Below are positions 45,245 through 53,390 of a DNA stretch of 64,000 nt, one piece after another. The stretch lies in the NCBI RefSeq assembly GCF_000473165.1, contig NZ_KI421504.1, positions 3,324,094-3,388,093 of the forward strand, read 5' to 3'. Source of the stretch: Leisingera aquimarina DSM 24565. Lineage in GTDB: Bacteria; Pseudomonadota; Alphaproteobacteria; Rhodobacterales; Rhodobacteraceae. Below the pieces are notes generated by a model. That model ran no database searches. It was not told where the DNA came from and saw nothing but the letters and a program-made list of their open reading frames with translations. Position numbers and translations under genes: made by a program. Every line of letters starts with the position of its first letter. Positions within the stretch are counted from its first letter, which is position 1.

Positions 45245-45859
45245 ATGCCTGCAGACCGCGCGCCAACCCGAATTCAGAAAAAGAATCGCGCCGCCATACT
45301 GGAGGCCGCGCTGGATGTGTTTTCCAGCCACGGCTTCCGAGGCTCCACCGTGGACCAGATCGCCAAAGCGGCAGGACTCAGCAAGCCGAACCTGCTGTAT
45401 TACTTCCCCTCCAAGGAAGCGATTTTCAACGAACTGATGGCCGGGCTGCTGGACACCTGGCTGGACCCGCTGCGGGCGCTGGACCCCGACGGCGAGCCGC
45501 TGGAGGAGATCCTCGCCTATGTGCAGCGCAAGCTGCAGATGAGCCGGGATTTTCCGCGCGAAAGCCGGCTTTATGCCAATGAGATTGTACAGGGGGCACC
45601 CCGGCTGCACGACGTGATCGCCAGCGACTTGAACGGACTGGTGGAGGAAAAAGCACAGCTTCTGCAAGGCTGGATGGATGCCGGCCGGATCAACCGTGCG
45701 CATCCCAAACATCTGTTGTTTTCGATCTGGTCGCTAACCCAGCATTACGCCGATTTCGATGCCCAGGTACGCACTTTGATGGGGGATGAAGACCCTTTCG
45801 ATGCAGCGCCGCAATACCTGGAAACCTTGTATCGGCGGATGCTTACACCGCAAAGCTGA
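45245..45859 (+). CDS. rutR: RutR-type TetR-family regulator
   Basis: The 204-residue protein starts at the ATG at 45245 after ACAGGGACGGAC; upstream codons are basic and unlikely. The DNA-binding domain (about 15-60) contains T-V-D-Q-I-A-K-A-A-G-L-S-K-P-N-L-L-Y-Y-F-P-S-K-style turns. The ligand domain closely follows E. coli RutR: S-R-D-F-P-R-E-S-R-L-Y, G-A-P-R-L, W-S-L-T-Q-H-Y-A-D-F. RutR is a repressor released by uracil or thymine. With a consensus operator just upstream it should regulate this locus. Confidence 0.92.
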   Translation: MPADRAPTRIQKKNRAAILEAALDVFSSHGFRGSTVDQIAKAAGLSKPNLLYYFPSKEAIFNELMAGLLDTWLDPLRALDPDGEPLEEILAYVQRKLQMSRDFPRESRLYANEIVQGAPRLHDVIASDLNGLVEEKAQLLQGWMDAGRINRAHPKHLLFSIWSLTQHYADFDAQVRTLMGDEDPFDAAPQYLETLYRRMLTPQS

Positions 45860-45934
45860 CCCCGGAATGCCAACGGCAGCAAAGCGCTCCCGCCCCCGCA
45901 AAATACATCAGCCTTGCTGATGCTTATTGAACGG

Positions 45935-45977
45935 CGTTGGGCCCGGCACCGCGCCTTGCGCGGTGCCGGGCCCAACG
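45935..45977. terminator. 20-bp perfect stem-loop between convergent genes
   Basis: CGTTGGGCCCGGCACCGCGC and its exact complement enclose a three-base CTT loop. It lies between the ends of rutR and preA and probably ends both transcripts. A smaller CATCAG / CTGATG hairpin (45906-45922) and a GCCTCC / GGAGGC repeat flank it. Confidence 0.75.
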
Positions 45978-46046
45978 GGAGGAGCGCCTCCGGCAGGAGG
46001 CCGACGACGGGCGGGAGGACACCCGGGGCCGGGCCCAGGCGGCGGA

Positions 46047-47351
46047 TTACTCCGCAGCCGTAGCTGCCGGGTTGTTCGGATGTGTTGTCCAGTTGGCGTA
46101 ATCGTCCGAGACCACCTCGCCGGTGCGCTCGTCAATCTGACCCGCGGCCACTTCTTCCATGGTGATGCAGCCTTCAACCGGGCAGACATTCACGCAAAGA
46201 TTGCAGGCGACGCATTCGTCGTCCTTCACCGTGAACACCCGGTCCTCGCTCATCGCAATCGCTTGATGCGAGGTGTCCTCGCAGGCCGCAAAACAGCGGC
46301 CGCAACTGATGCAATCGTCCTGATTGATCTTGGCCTTGGTCACAAAATTCAGGTCCAGGTACTGCCAGTCAGTCACATTCGGAACCGCCATGCCGATGAA
46401 GTCCTGGGTGGAGGTGTAACCCTTCTCGTCCATCCAGGTGGACAGGCCCGAGATCATTTCCTTGACCACATTGAAACCATAGGTCATCGCCGCGGTGCAA
46501 ACCTGCACGTTGCCGGCCCCCATCGCCATGAACTCAGCTGCATCGCGCCAAGTGGTAACGCCGCCAATCGCCGAAATCGGCAGGTCGCGGGTTTGCGCAT
46601 CGCGGGCAATCTCAGCCACCATGTTCAGCGCAATCGGTTTCACCGCCGGGCCGCAATAGCCGCCATGGGTGCCCTTACCGCCAATGGTCGGCTCCGGCGC
46701 CATGCTGTCAAGATCGACCGAGGTGATCGAATTAATGGTGTTGATCAGGCTGACCGCATCGGCATTGCCCGCATTTGCCGCCCGCGCCGGCTGACGGATG
46801 TCTGCGATATTCGGGGTCAGCTTCACGATTACAGGTTTAGAGTAGTATTTCTTGCACCACTCGGTGACCATCTGGATGTATTCCGGCACTTGCCCCACAG
46901 CGGAACCCATGCCGCGTTCTGCCATACCGTGCGGACAGCCGAAGTTCAGCTCGATCCCGTCGGCGCCGGTGGCCTCGACTTGCGGCAGGATATCTTTCCA
47001 GGCCTGCTCCTCGCACGGCACCATGATCGAGACGATGATGGCGCGGTCCGGGTAGTCCTTCTTGACCCTGGTGATTTCCTCAAGGTTGGTCTGCAGGGGG
47101 CGGTCAGTGATCAGTTCAATGTTGTTGAGTCCCAGCAGGCGGCGATCGGCGCCCCAGATCGCGCCATATCGCGGGCCGTTCACATTGACCACCGGCGGGC
47201 CTTCGGCCCCAAGGGTCTTCCAGACCACGCCGCCCCAGCCGGCCTCGAATGCGCGGCGGACGTTGTATTCCTTATCGGTCGGCGGCGCTGAGGCCAGCCA
47301 GAACGGGTTGGGGGATTTGATCCCCAGAAATTCTGTTGTCAGATCAGCCAT
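46047..47351 (-). CDS. preA: NAD-dependent dihydropyrimidine dehydrogenase, PreA subunit
   Basis: The 434-residue protein has a dihydroorotate-dehydrogenase-like FMN barrel (I-E-L-N-F-G-C-P-H-G near residue 130, V-K-L-T-P-N, G-G-V-T-T-W-R-D-A) followed by two 4Fe-4S motifs, C-I-S-C-G-R-C-F-A-A-C and C-V-A-C-N-L-C-V-N-V-C-P. With PreT it reduces uracil and thymine to the dihydro forms. A 52-bp gap separates it from preT. The C-terminal extension after the clusters is about 35 residues. Confidence 0.96.
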   Translation of the reverse strand: MADLTTEFLGIKSPNPFWLASAPPTDKEYNVRRAFEAGWGGVVWKTLGAEGPPVVNVNGPRYGAIWGADRRLLGLNNIELITDRPLQTNLEEITRVKKDYPDRAIIVSIMVPCEEQAWKDILPQVEATGADGIELNFGCPHGMAERGMGSAVGQVPEYIQMVTEWCKKYYSKPVIVKLTPNIADIRQPARAANAGNADAVSLINTINSITSVDLDSMAPEPTIGGKGTHGGYCGPAVKPIALNMVAEIARDAQTRDLPISAIGGVTTWRDAAEFMAMGAGNVQVCTAAMTYGFNVVKEMISGLSTWMDEKGYTSTQDFIGMAVPNVTDWQYLDLNFVTKAKINQDDCISCGRCFAACEDTSHQAIAMSEDRVFTVKDDECVACNLCVNVCPVEGCITMEEVAAGQIDERTGEVVSDDYANWTTHPNNPAATAAE

Positions 47352-47403
47352 TTGATCTCTCCTCTTAAGGCTAGCTTGGAACGGTTTCCCGGTCCTGACT
47401 GGC

Positions 47404-48738
47404 TCAGCCCATCAGGCTGGAGTGAATGTCCATTGCAGCGTCGCGGCCTTCGGCCACGGCAGTCACGGTGAGGTCCTCGCCGCCAGAGGCGCAGTCGCCC
47501 CCGGCCCAGACCCCGGCCATCGAGGTGCGGCCCGTGTCACTGACCTTGATCTTGCGGCCCTCAAGCTCCAGCGCATCGGGCTGGCCCTCCAGTGTCTGGC
47601 CAATGGCCTTGAACACCTGATCAGCCACCAGCCGCACGGTCTCGCCGGTGCCGGATACTTTGCCGCCGGCAACCGCAGTATACTCCAGTTCGATCTCGGC
47701 AGCAGCCCCATTGCCGTGTACCGCCTTGGGCATCACATTGAACATCAGTTTGACGCCTTTCGAGGCGGCCAGATCCTGCTCGAACCGGCTGGCACCCATA
47801 TCCTCGCGCCCGCGGCGGTAGGCTATGGTGACGTTTTCGGCGCCCAGCAGTTTCGATTGCACAGCGGCGTCCACCGCAGTCATGCCGCCGCCGATCACCA
47901 CCACATTGCGGCCCACGGGCAGCGCGGTCAGATCCTCCGCCTGGCGCAGCTCGGCAATGAATTCCACCGCGTCCCGCACGCCATCCTTTTCCTCACCCGG
48001 GGCGCGCAGGGCGTTGACCCCGGCCAGACCGATGGAGAGGAACACGGCGTCATAGCCGGACGCCAGCCCGTCCAGTGACAGCTCCGCCCCCAGCTTCTTG
48101 CCATAATCCATTGTAATGCCGCCGATTTGCAGCAGCCACTCGACCTCGCGCGCGGCAAAGTCGTTGGTGGATTTATAGGCCGCGATGCCGAATTCGTTCA
48201 GGCCGCCCGCCTTGGACTTGGCATCGTAAAGAACAACGTCATGGCCCAGCATGGCCAGCCGGTGTGCCGCCGAGAGACCCGCAGGCCCAGCACCGACGAC
48301 GGCAACCGTCTTGCCGGTCGCCTCGGCGCGGCTGAAGGGATGCCCCCCCATCTCCATCAGAGTGTCAGTGGCGTAGCGCTGCAGACGGCCGATCTCAACC
48401 GGCTTGCCCTCTGCGGTTTCGCGTACACAGACCTCTTCACACAATGTCTCTGTCGGGCAGACCCGGGCGCACATGCCGCCGAGGATGTTCTGCTCCAGAA
48501 TGGTGCGGGCGGCACTTTCAGGGTGGCCTGCCTGGATCTCGCGGATGAATTGGGGAATGTCGATGGATGTAGGACATGCGGTCATGCACGGCGCGTCATA
48601 GCAGAAATAGCAGCGATCTGCCGCTACGGCTGCCTCATGCGCGTCATAGGCTGGGTGCAGGTCCGAGAAATTCTCGGCGATCCCGGCGGCGTCCAAACGC
48701 GCTACCTGAATGCCGGATGCCTGATGGCTGGTCGCCAT
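47404..48738 (-). CDS. preT: NAD-dependent dihydropyrimidine dehydrogenase, PreT subunit
   Basis: The 444-residue GltD-like flavoprotein has N-terminal Cys clusters (C-Y-F-C-Y-D-A-P-C-M-T-A-C-P and C-A-R-V-C-P-T-E-T-L-C-E), an FAD site V-A-V-V-G-A-G-P-A-G-L near residue 145, and an NAD site V-V-V-I-G-G-G-M-T-A near residue 280. It passes electrons between NAD(H) and PreA. It is the first gene of the preTA operon and has a degenerate RutR site 59 bp upstream. Confidence 0.95.
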   Translation of the reverse strand: MATSHQASGIQVARLDAAGIAENFSDLHPAYDAHEAAVAADRCYFCYDAPCMTACPTSIDIPQFIREIQAGHPESAARTILEQNILGGMCARVCPTETLCEEVCVRETAEGKPVEIGRLQRYATDTLMEMGGHPFSRAEATGKTVAVVGAGPAGLSAAHRLAMLGHDVVLYDAKSKAGGLNEFGIAAYKSTNDFAAREVEWLLQIGGITMDYGKKLGAELSLDGLASGYDAVFLSIGLAGVNALRAPGEEKDGVRDAVEFIAELRQAEDLTALPVGRNVVVIGGGMTAVDAAVQSKLLGAENVTIAYRRGREDMGASRFEQDLAASKGVKLMFNVMPKAVHGNGAAAEIELEYTAVAGGKVSGTGETVRLVADQVFKAIGQTLEGQPDALELEGRKIKVSDTGRTSMAGVWAGGDCASGGEDLTVTAVAEGRDAAMDIHSSLMG

Positions 48739-48796
48739 TGGGTGTCTCCCTGATTATTACATTCTTCTTGCCTATTAGACTGCCACAGTCTGATTT

Positions 48797-48812
48797 TTTA
48801 TCAACTGGTAAA
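48797..48812. promoter_or_regulatory. Degenerate RutR operator before preT
   Basis: TTTATCAACTGGTAAA keeps eleven of the fourteen fixed positions of TTGACCAnnTGGTCAA, and its own symmetry (TTTA-TCA / TGG-TAAA) is good. It lies 59 bp upstream of preT, in an AT-rich promoter-like region. Confidence 0.55.
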
Positions 48813-48826
48813 ATTTTTACTTGGCG

Positions 48827-48858
48827 AAAAAAAATGCCGTTCCTGCAGGAACGGCATT
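48827..48858 (-). terminator. Rho-independent terminator of the cupin gene
   Basis: A perfect 13-bp palindromic stem (AATGCCGTTCCTG / CAGGAACGGCATT, 48833-48858) is followed on the minus strand by TTTTTTTT. It insulates preTA from the cupin gene. Confidence 0.92.
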
Positions 48859-48894
48859 CAAAGATTTGATTTCAGGGAAAAAAGCGATGCCGGC

Positions 48895-49533
48895 TTAGGC
48901 AGTCATTTGCGTAAGATGGCCGGTTTTCACCCAGACATGTGCACCTTCTGCGCCAGCCATGGCCTCAAAACGGCAGCCCGGCGGCAGCCGAAGCCAGTCC
49001 CAGCGCGTGAACGCTTCATCGTTTTCGCTAAAGCTGCCATGCACCACAAATACCTCCACGCCGCCAGTGGCTTCCAGGCTGATCGCCTGCCCCGGCGCCC
49101 AGATTTGCAAGGCCACCGTTTCAACACTGTCCTGGAACAGCTCTTGCTGCGCTGCATTGCCGGAGACGCGGGTTTTCACTTCGGTTCGATCGGCTGGATC
49201 GAACTGGTGCAGCTTCACCAGGATAACCGCCCCTTCGGCCGCAGCAGGCGTGTGGCTGGTGGTCGGCGGGTTCCGGATGTAGGAGCCTTCGGGGAAGTCC
49301 CCGTGTTCGTCCTGGAACACGCCGTCCAGCACCAAAAATTCCTCACCGCCGTCATGCACATGCGGTGCAAAGGCAGACCCCGGTGCGAACCGTACGATGG
49401 TGGTGGCGCGGGCTACCTCCTCGCCAATGCGGTCCAGCATTTTCCGCTCCACCCCAGGCGCCGGGCTTGCCACCCAAGGTGTTTCATCAAAATGCACCGC
49501 TGCGCGTTTGGTGAAATCGGCGTTGATCCGCAT
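48895..49533 (-). CDS. Double-cupin (ChrR-like) protein
   Basis: The start is taken at the ATG at 49533 (M-R-I-N-A-D-F), after CAGGGGAGAGCGAC. The 212-residue protein has two cupin domains. The first has metal-type ligands (P-H-V-H-D-G-G-E-E-F and, later, T-S-H-T). The second (about 120-205) lacks the His pair. It resembles the cupin half of ChrR anti-sigma factors but has no zinc-binding anti-sigma domain. Function is unknown; oxidative stress or small-molecule binding are possibilities. Confidence 0.8.
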   Translation of the reverse strand: MRINADFTKRAAVHFDETPWVASPAPGVERKMLDRIGEEVARATTIVRFAPGSAFAPHVHDGGEEFLVLDGVFQDEHGDFPEGSYIRNPPTTSHTPAAAEGAVILVKLHQFDPADRTEVKTRVSGNAAQQELFQDSVETVALQIWAPGQAISLEATGGVEVFVVHGSFSENDEAFTRWDWLRLPPGCRFEAMAGAEGAHVWVKTGHLTQMTA

Positions 49534-49621
49534 GTCGCTCTCCCCTGGCTCTGCGCCTTTGAATGTGGCGTCCGGCACGGTCCATGGGAAGAGCGCTCAC
49601 GAAACCGTGTGGCGCTTCGAG

Positions 49622-50020
49622 TTAAGCGGGCAGTACCGCCGTGGCTTCGATTTCCACTTTGGCCTCATCTTCGACCAGAGCGGAGACAACCACCATGGTC
49701 ATCGCCGGAAAGTGATAGCCCATCACCGCACGGTAGGCTTTACCGACTTCTGCCTGATGGGCGAGATATTCGGCCTTGTCGGTCACAAACCAAGTGAGCC
49801 GGGTGATATCCTGCGCTGATCCGCCTGCGGCTTCGACCACCTCCAGAATATTCTGCAGTGCCTGGCTCATCTGACCAATAAAATCCTGTGCCACAAACAC
49901 CTGATCCGCGGTCCAGCCGATCTGGCCGCCGACAAAAAGCAGCTTGCCCTCGGCCATCATACCGTTGGCATAACCTTTGGCGGGCTTCCACCCTTCGGGA
50001 TGCACGCTGATGGCTGGCAT
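49622..50020 (-). CDS. RidA-family protein lacking the catalytic Arg
   Basis: The 132-residue trimer-forming RidA/YjgF protein starts at 50020 (M-P-A-I-S-V-H). Family landmarks are F-V-G-G-Q-I-G-W, L-Q-N-I-L-E-V-V-E-A-A-G and V-E-I-E-A-T-A. In imine-hydrolysing RidA the segment is F-P-A-R-S, and that Arg contacts the substrate carboxylate. Here it reads F-P-A-M-T, so it probably does not deaminate 2-aminoacrylate. RutC of the alternative pyrimidine pathway is also a RidA homologue, but a role here is only suggested by proximity. Confidence 0.85.
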   Translation of the reverse strand: MPAISVHPEGWKPAKGYANGMMAEGKLLFVGGQIGWTADQVFVAQDFIGQMSQALQNILEVVEAAGGSAQDITRLTWFVTDKAEYLAHQAEVGKAYRAVMGYHFPAMTMVVVSALVEDEAKVEIEATAVLPA

Positions 50021-50165
50021 GACGGGGCTCCTTTGCTGATGCGGCCTGCCAGCGACCATACCGCTGCCACGACATTTATTTCAAGCTTAAAACTTATTAC
50101 GTTGAAGTTCATCACCCAGCGGTCATTGGCCGCACGGGCGAACGCCCGCACAGCCAAGGTCCCAT

Positions 50166-51535
50166 TTAGAGCAGCACGCCGTAATCTTCCTGTGCAAACA
50201 GTGGGACTGCCCCTGCATCAGCCTCATCAAGGCCGCCGACCAGGATGGTCACTGTCGCCTCGGAAGTGCCGCCCTGCCCATCGGAGATCGTGTAGGTAAA
50301 GCTATCTTCCAGCACCTCGCCCTCAGAGAGCGATTGGATGCCACCGGCAGCGGTCGGATCGTAAAACAGGGTATCAGTTTCCGCATCACAGGACACCACA
50401 GCACCGTATTCACGGGAACTGGCAGCAAGAGTAAACGTCAGAGCATCTGCATCCGGATCGGTGTCATTGGCCAGCAGATCAAGCACTGCAATTTCAGCGA
50501 CTTCATCTTCAAAACCATAAGGCAGTTCGACGGGGGAGCCATCGCCTTCGGACACACTGTACTGCACCGAGTCATCATTGTGGTTATCCCCCTAGGTGAT
50601 GATGAACCGTCCACCCTCAAGTGCCTCGATTTCGTAATAGCTTTGTGTATCCTTGGTTTGCTGGTTGACCACGAATTCATCACCTTGCGGCTCGCCTTCT
50701 GAACTGAAAACCCGCGCCCAAACACCTGGATGCCTGCCCCATGCACCCCCTGCCGGTTCACTGTCTCCCGGTGCGCCCCAGACCACAACGAAATTGCTAT
50801 CATCAAGCCACGCAACTTTTGGAGGACTGTCGCCGGACCCGCCGGCCGCATCCTGATGGACCTGGAATTCATCGACCAGAACCTTTCCCTCCTGGTCGAT
50901 GATTTTTGCAAAATAGGCAGTACTGCCGGAAACATCAGGGTCATAGAACTTCCAAACAACAAGCAACTGCCCGTCTGGCCCTTCCGTTATTTCCGGGAAA
51001 CTGTCCAGTTGGCCTGCGGGCTTCGTGACATCAACTTCGGCAGCAGTGGTGTTGCCGGTTTCATCGAACAATTGAACCTTGATCGTCTTTGAACCTCCGG
51101 AACGGTAATAAGGCTCATAATCTGGCTGAGACCAAGCAACTGCATACCCGCCGCTTTCAAGAGCGATCACCGAAGGAACGCTGGGGGCACCTATATCAGG
51201 CAGATTGTAAACAACCTCGTCCCCGATTTTGCTGCCATTGTTGTCATACAAAGCTATGCGAAAATCGGTCTCCTGAGCAGAAGTCGTCCAAACTGCGACG
51301 AAGCCGTCGCCTTTCAGTGCGGTTATGTCCGCGTCCTTGACAGTTTCATCAGCAGCTTCATTGACCACCAATTCCTGAGTTACTGCGTTGCCTTCTTTGT
51401 CAAAAATACGGATCGGAAACTCATTCTTGGCATCATCGGCGTCGTAGTTGCTGCCCCACCCGATCACAACATTGCCATTGCTGAGAACCGTGACTTCGGG
51501 ATCGACCTGATAACCATCAGTGAAACTGTCCCCTA
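50166..51535 (-). pseudogene. Remnant of a repeat-rich surface/calcium-binding protein
   Basis: About 455 codons are open except for one in-frame TAG at 50592-50594. The part before it has four to five repeats of about 55 residues, with strands such as N-V-V-I-G-W-G, F-V-A-V-W-T-T-S, Y-A-V-A-W-S-Q and F-V-V-V-W-G-A. The part after it is a cadherin/VCBS-like domain (L-L-A-N-D-T-D-P-D-A-D). The N-terminus is removed by the IS at 51536. At the TAG the repeat reads R-F-I-I-T-stop-G-D, where the other repeats have Trp, so TGG to TAG is likely. Such proteins are large secreted adhesins in Roseobacters. This one is not functional unless the stop is suppressed. Confidence 0.8.
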
Positions 51536-52565
51536 GGGTCAGGATTCATAACCAGTAAATGACTAACGCCGCGAGGGCGATTGCTGACAGGAATACCTCG
51601 GGGCACCAGTCGCAGCGTGTTGCGGCGCGCCTGCATTCCTTGAGCCTGCCGGACATGATCTCGATACGGTTGCGCCGCTTGTAGCGGCGTTTGCCGTATT
51701 TCACAGGCTTCTTGCGCTGCTTTCGACCGGGGATACAGCCGCGCTCCTTTGTCTTTTAACGCTTCCCTGAACCCGCCGGCGTCATAGCCGCGGTCCCCAA
51801 GCAGCCAACCGGCTTTTGGCAAGCTGCTTAGCAGCGCCCGCGCGCCGATGTCGTCGCTGACCCGCCGCCTGACAGGCGATGTTTGCATCGCCGAGAAGGG
51901 GCCCGGCGGTGATAAACAGGCTGAGCGGCCGGCCCTGGCGGTCGCAGATGGCATGCAGCTTCGTGTTCATGCCGCCTTTGGTCCGGCCCCTCTCGGGACA
52001 TTGCTGCGCAATGCCCTGCCGGGCAAGGGATCAGGCGTCCACGCCCCCCTTTTTCACGCCCGTACCGGTCGCTGTCCGATGGGCTTTCAGATAAGTTGCG
52101 TCCACTGCCCGGCAGTCGAAACGCAGTTTCGATGAGAGGGGATCATCACAGTCTTCTCTTCCCTGTGACCGGAGGCCGGCCCGTCCGTCATTCGAGCGAA
52201 GATGCCTTTCTCGCTCCAGCGCTTCCACCGGCTGTCAAGCGTTCACCGGGCTGACGCCGCCCCGCCGGGGCGACGGTCCCGCCTCACTGCGCGGACCGTA
52301 TTCAGCAGGAGCGTCCCGCCAGCGCAATCCATTGCGGTTGATGAAGGTTCGTCGGGAAAATGATTCACTGGATCGTTTTCTGATCCTCCTCACTCCCGCT
52401 CAAAACGCGCCGGTCATCAACGCGAGGCTTACCGGGGGACCTGGGAAAGAAGGGTTCAAGACGCGCCATCTGCGCGTCGCCCAGCCGGAAAAGATCAGAC
52501 ATGTACACCGCTCGTTTTCGAGCTCTGAATCACACGGCAAATCGGAAATCAATGCATCCTGACCC
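51536..52565. mobile_element. Degenerate IS5-family insertion sequence, 1030 bp
   Basis: Ends are GGGTCAGGATTCAT (51536-51549) and, on the opposite strand ending at 52565, GGGTCAGGATGCAT. The two match at 13 of 14 bases. A TA duplication flanks it (51534-51535 and 52566-52567). The transposase inside is frameshifted. It interrupts or truncates the surface-protein gene. Confidence 0.82.
51550..52370 (-). pseudogene. Frameshifted IS5-family transposase
   Basis: Fragments in several minus-strand frames reconstruct a common Rhodobacteraceae IS5 transposase: an N-terminal piece ending Y-L-K-A-H-R-T-A-T-G, then M-N-T-K-L-H-A-I-C-D, then G-W-L-L-G-D-R-G-Y-D-A. The middle Asp motif (G-D-R-G-Y-D) is intact, but stops and frame changes separate the parts. 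It cannot make transposase. Confidence 0.8.
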
Positions 52566-52652
52566 TAAGGAAAAGTGTTCAATTCTATACAGCCAAGGGC
52601 TGCAAGGCGACAATTTAAATGGAAAATCGCCCCAAAGAAGGATCGCCCGTGC

Positions 52653-53390
52653 TCAGATACTTGTCTTCTTAAAGATCGCTTCGGGAATGTTACGGATAAT
52701 CAGCATGATCAGCTGCCAAACAGGCCGCACGTACACAACATTCCGGCCTTTGGATGCGGCGGCGGCGATGGCATTTGCCACCTCTTCAGGCTGAGCGGTC
52801 AGCTTGGCCGGCAAGTCCATGCCTTCGGTCATTTGCGTGGCGACAAACCCGGGCAGCACGGTGACAACATGAACGCCTTTGCGGGCCAGCCTGTTTCGAA
52901 GCCCGGACAAAAAGGCGGTAAAGCCGGCCTTGGCCGCCCCATAGACATAATTGGATGCTCTGCCGCGCTCGCCAGCGACTGAACTGATGCCCACCAGCGT
53001 GCCGGAGCCGCGCTGCTCGAACCGGTTGGCGAGAACCGCCAGAATGCTTGCCGGCCCCTCAAAGTTACTGCGCAGCACCTGGGCTGCTTGCAAAGGCGTC
53101 CGTTCGCTTTCCGCCTGATCGCCCATATACCCGACAGCGCAAACGGCTATGCCCGGCAGCTCAGGCAGTGCATCAGCAAAACCCTCGTGATTTTCCAGCG
53201 CCAGCGCATCGAAATCATGCAGGCTCACCGGCACGCCATGGCGCAGCTCAAGATCCGTTTTTTCAGCCCCGAGCGTGTCTGCCCGGCGGGCGGCAAGCTG
53301 CACAGGATGCCCTTGTGAGGCAAAAGCATGGGCCACGGCCAGGCCGATGTCCGAACGGGCGCCAAGGATCAGAACAGGAGATTTTGTCAT
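52653..53390 (-). CDS. SDR-family reductase, DprE2-like
   Basis: The 245-residue short-chain dehydrogenase has a Rossmann start L-I-L-G-A-R-S-D-I-G near residue 6, an S-S-V-A-G-E-R-G-R motif, and the catalytic Y-x3-K in Y-V-Y-G-A-A-K. The C-terminal R-P-V-W-Q-L-I-M-L-I-I-R-N-I-P segment is hydrophobic, as in membrane-associated DprE2 proteins. The ATG at 53390 overlaps the stop of the DprE1-like gene by four bases. The expected reaction is NAD(P)H reduction of the 2-keto sugar made by DprE1, giving polyprenyl-phospho-arabinose. Confidence 0.85.
   Translation of the reverse strand: MTKSPVLILGARSDIGLAVAHAFASQGHPVQLAARRADTLGAEKTDLELRHGVPVSLHDFDALALENHEGFADALPELPGIAVCAVGYMGDQAESERTPLQAAQVLRSNFEGPASILAVLANRFEQRGSGTLVGISSVAGERGRASNYVYGAAKAGFTAFLSGLRNRLARKGVHVVTVLPGFVATQMTEGMDLPAKLTAQPEEVANAIAAAASKGRNVVYVRPVWQLIMLIIRNIPEAIFKKTSI

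Noticed and set aside
45927-47291. Plus-strand open frame of 454 codons opposite preA
   Set aside because: Shadow of preA; starts inside the strong hairpin.
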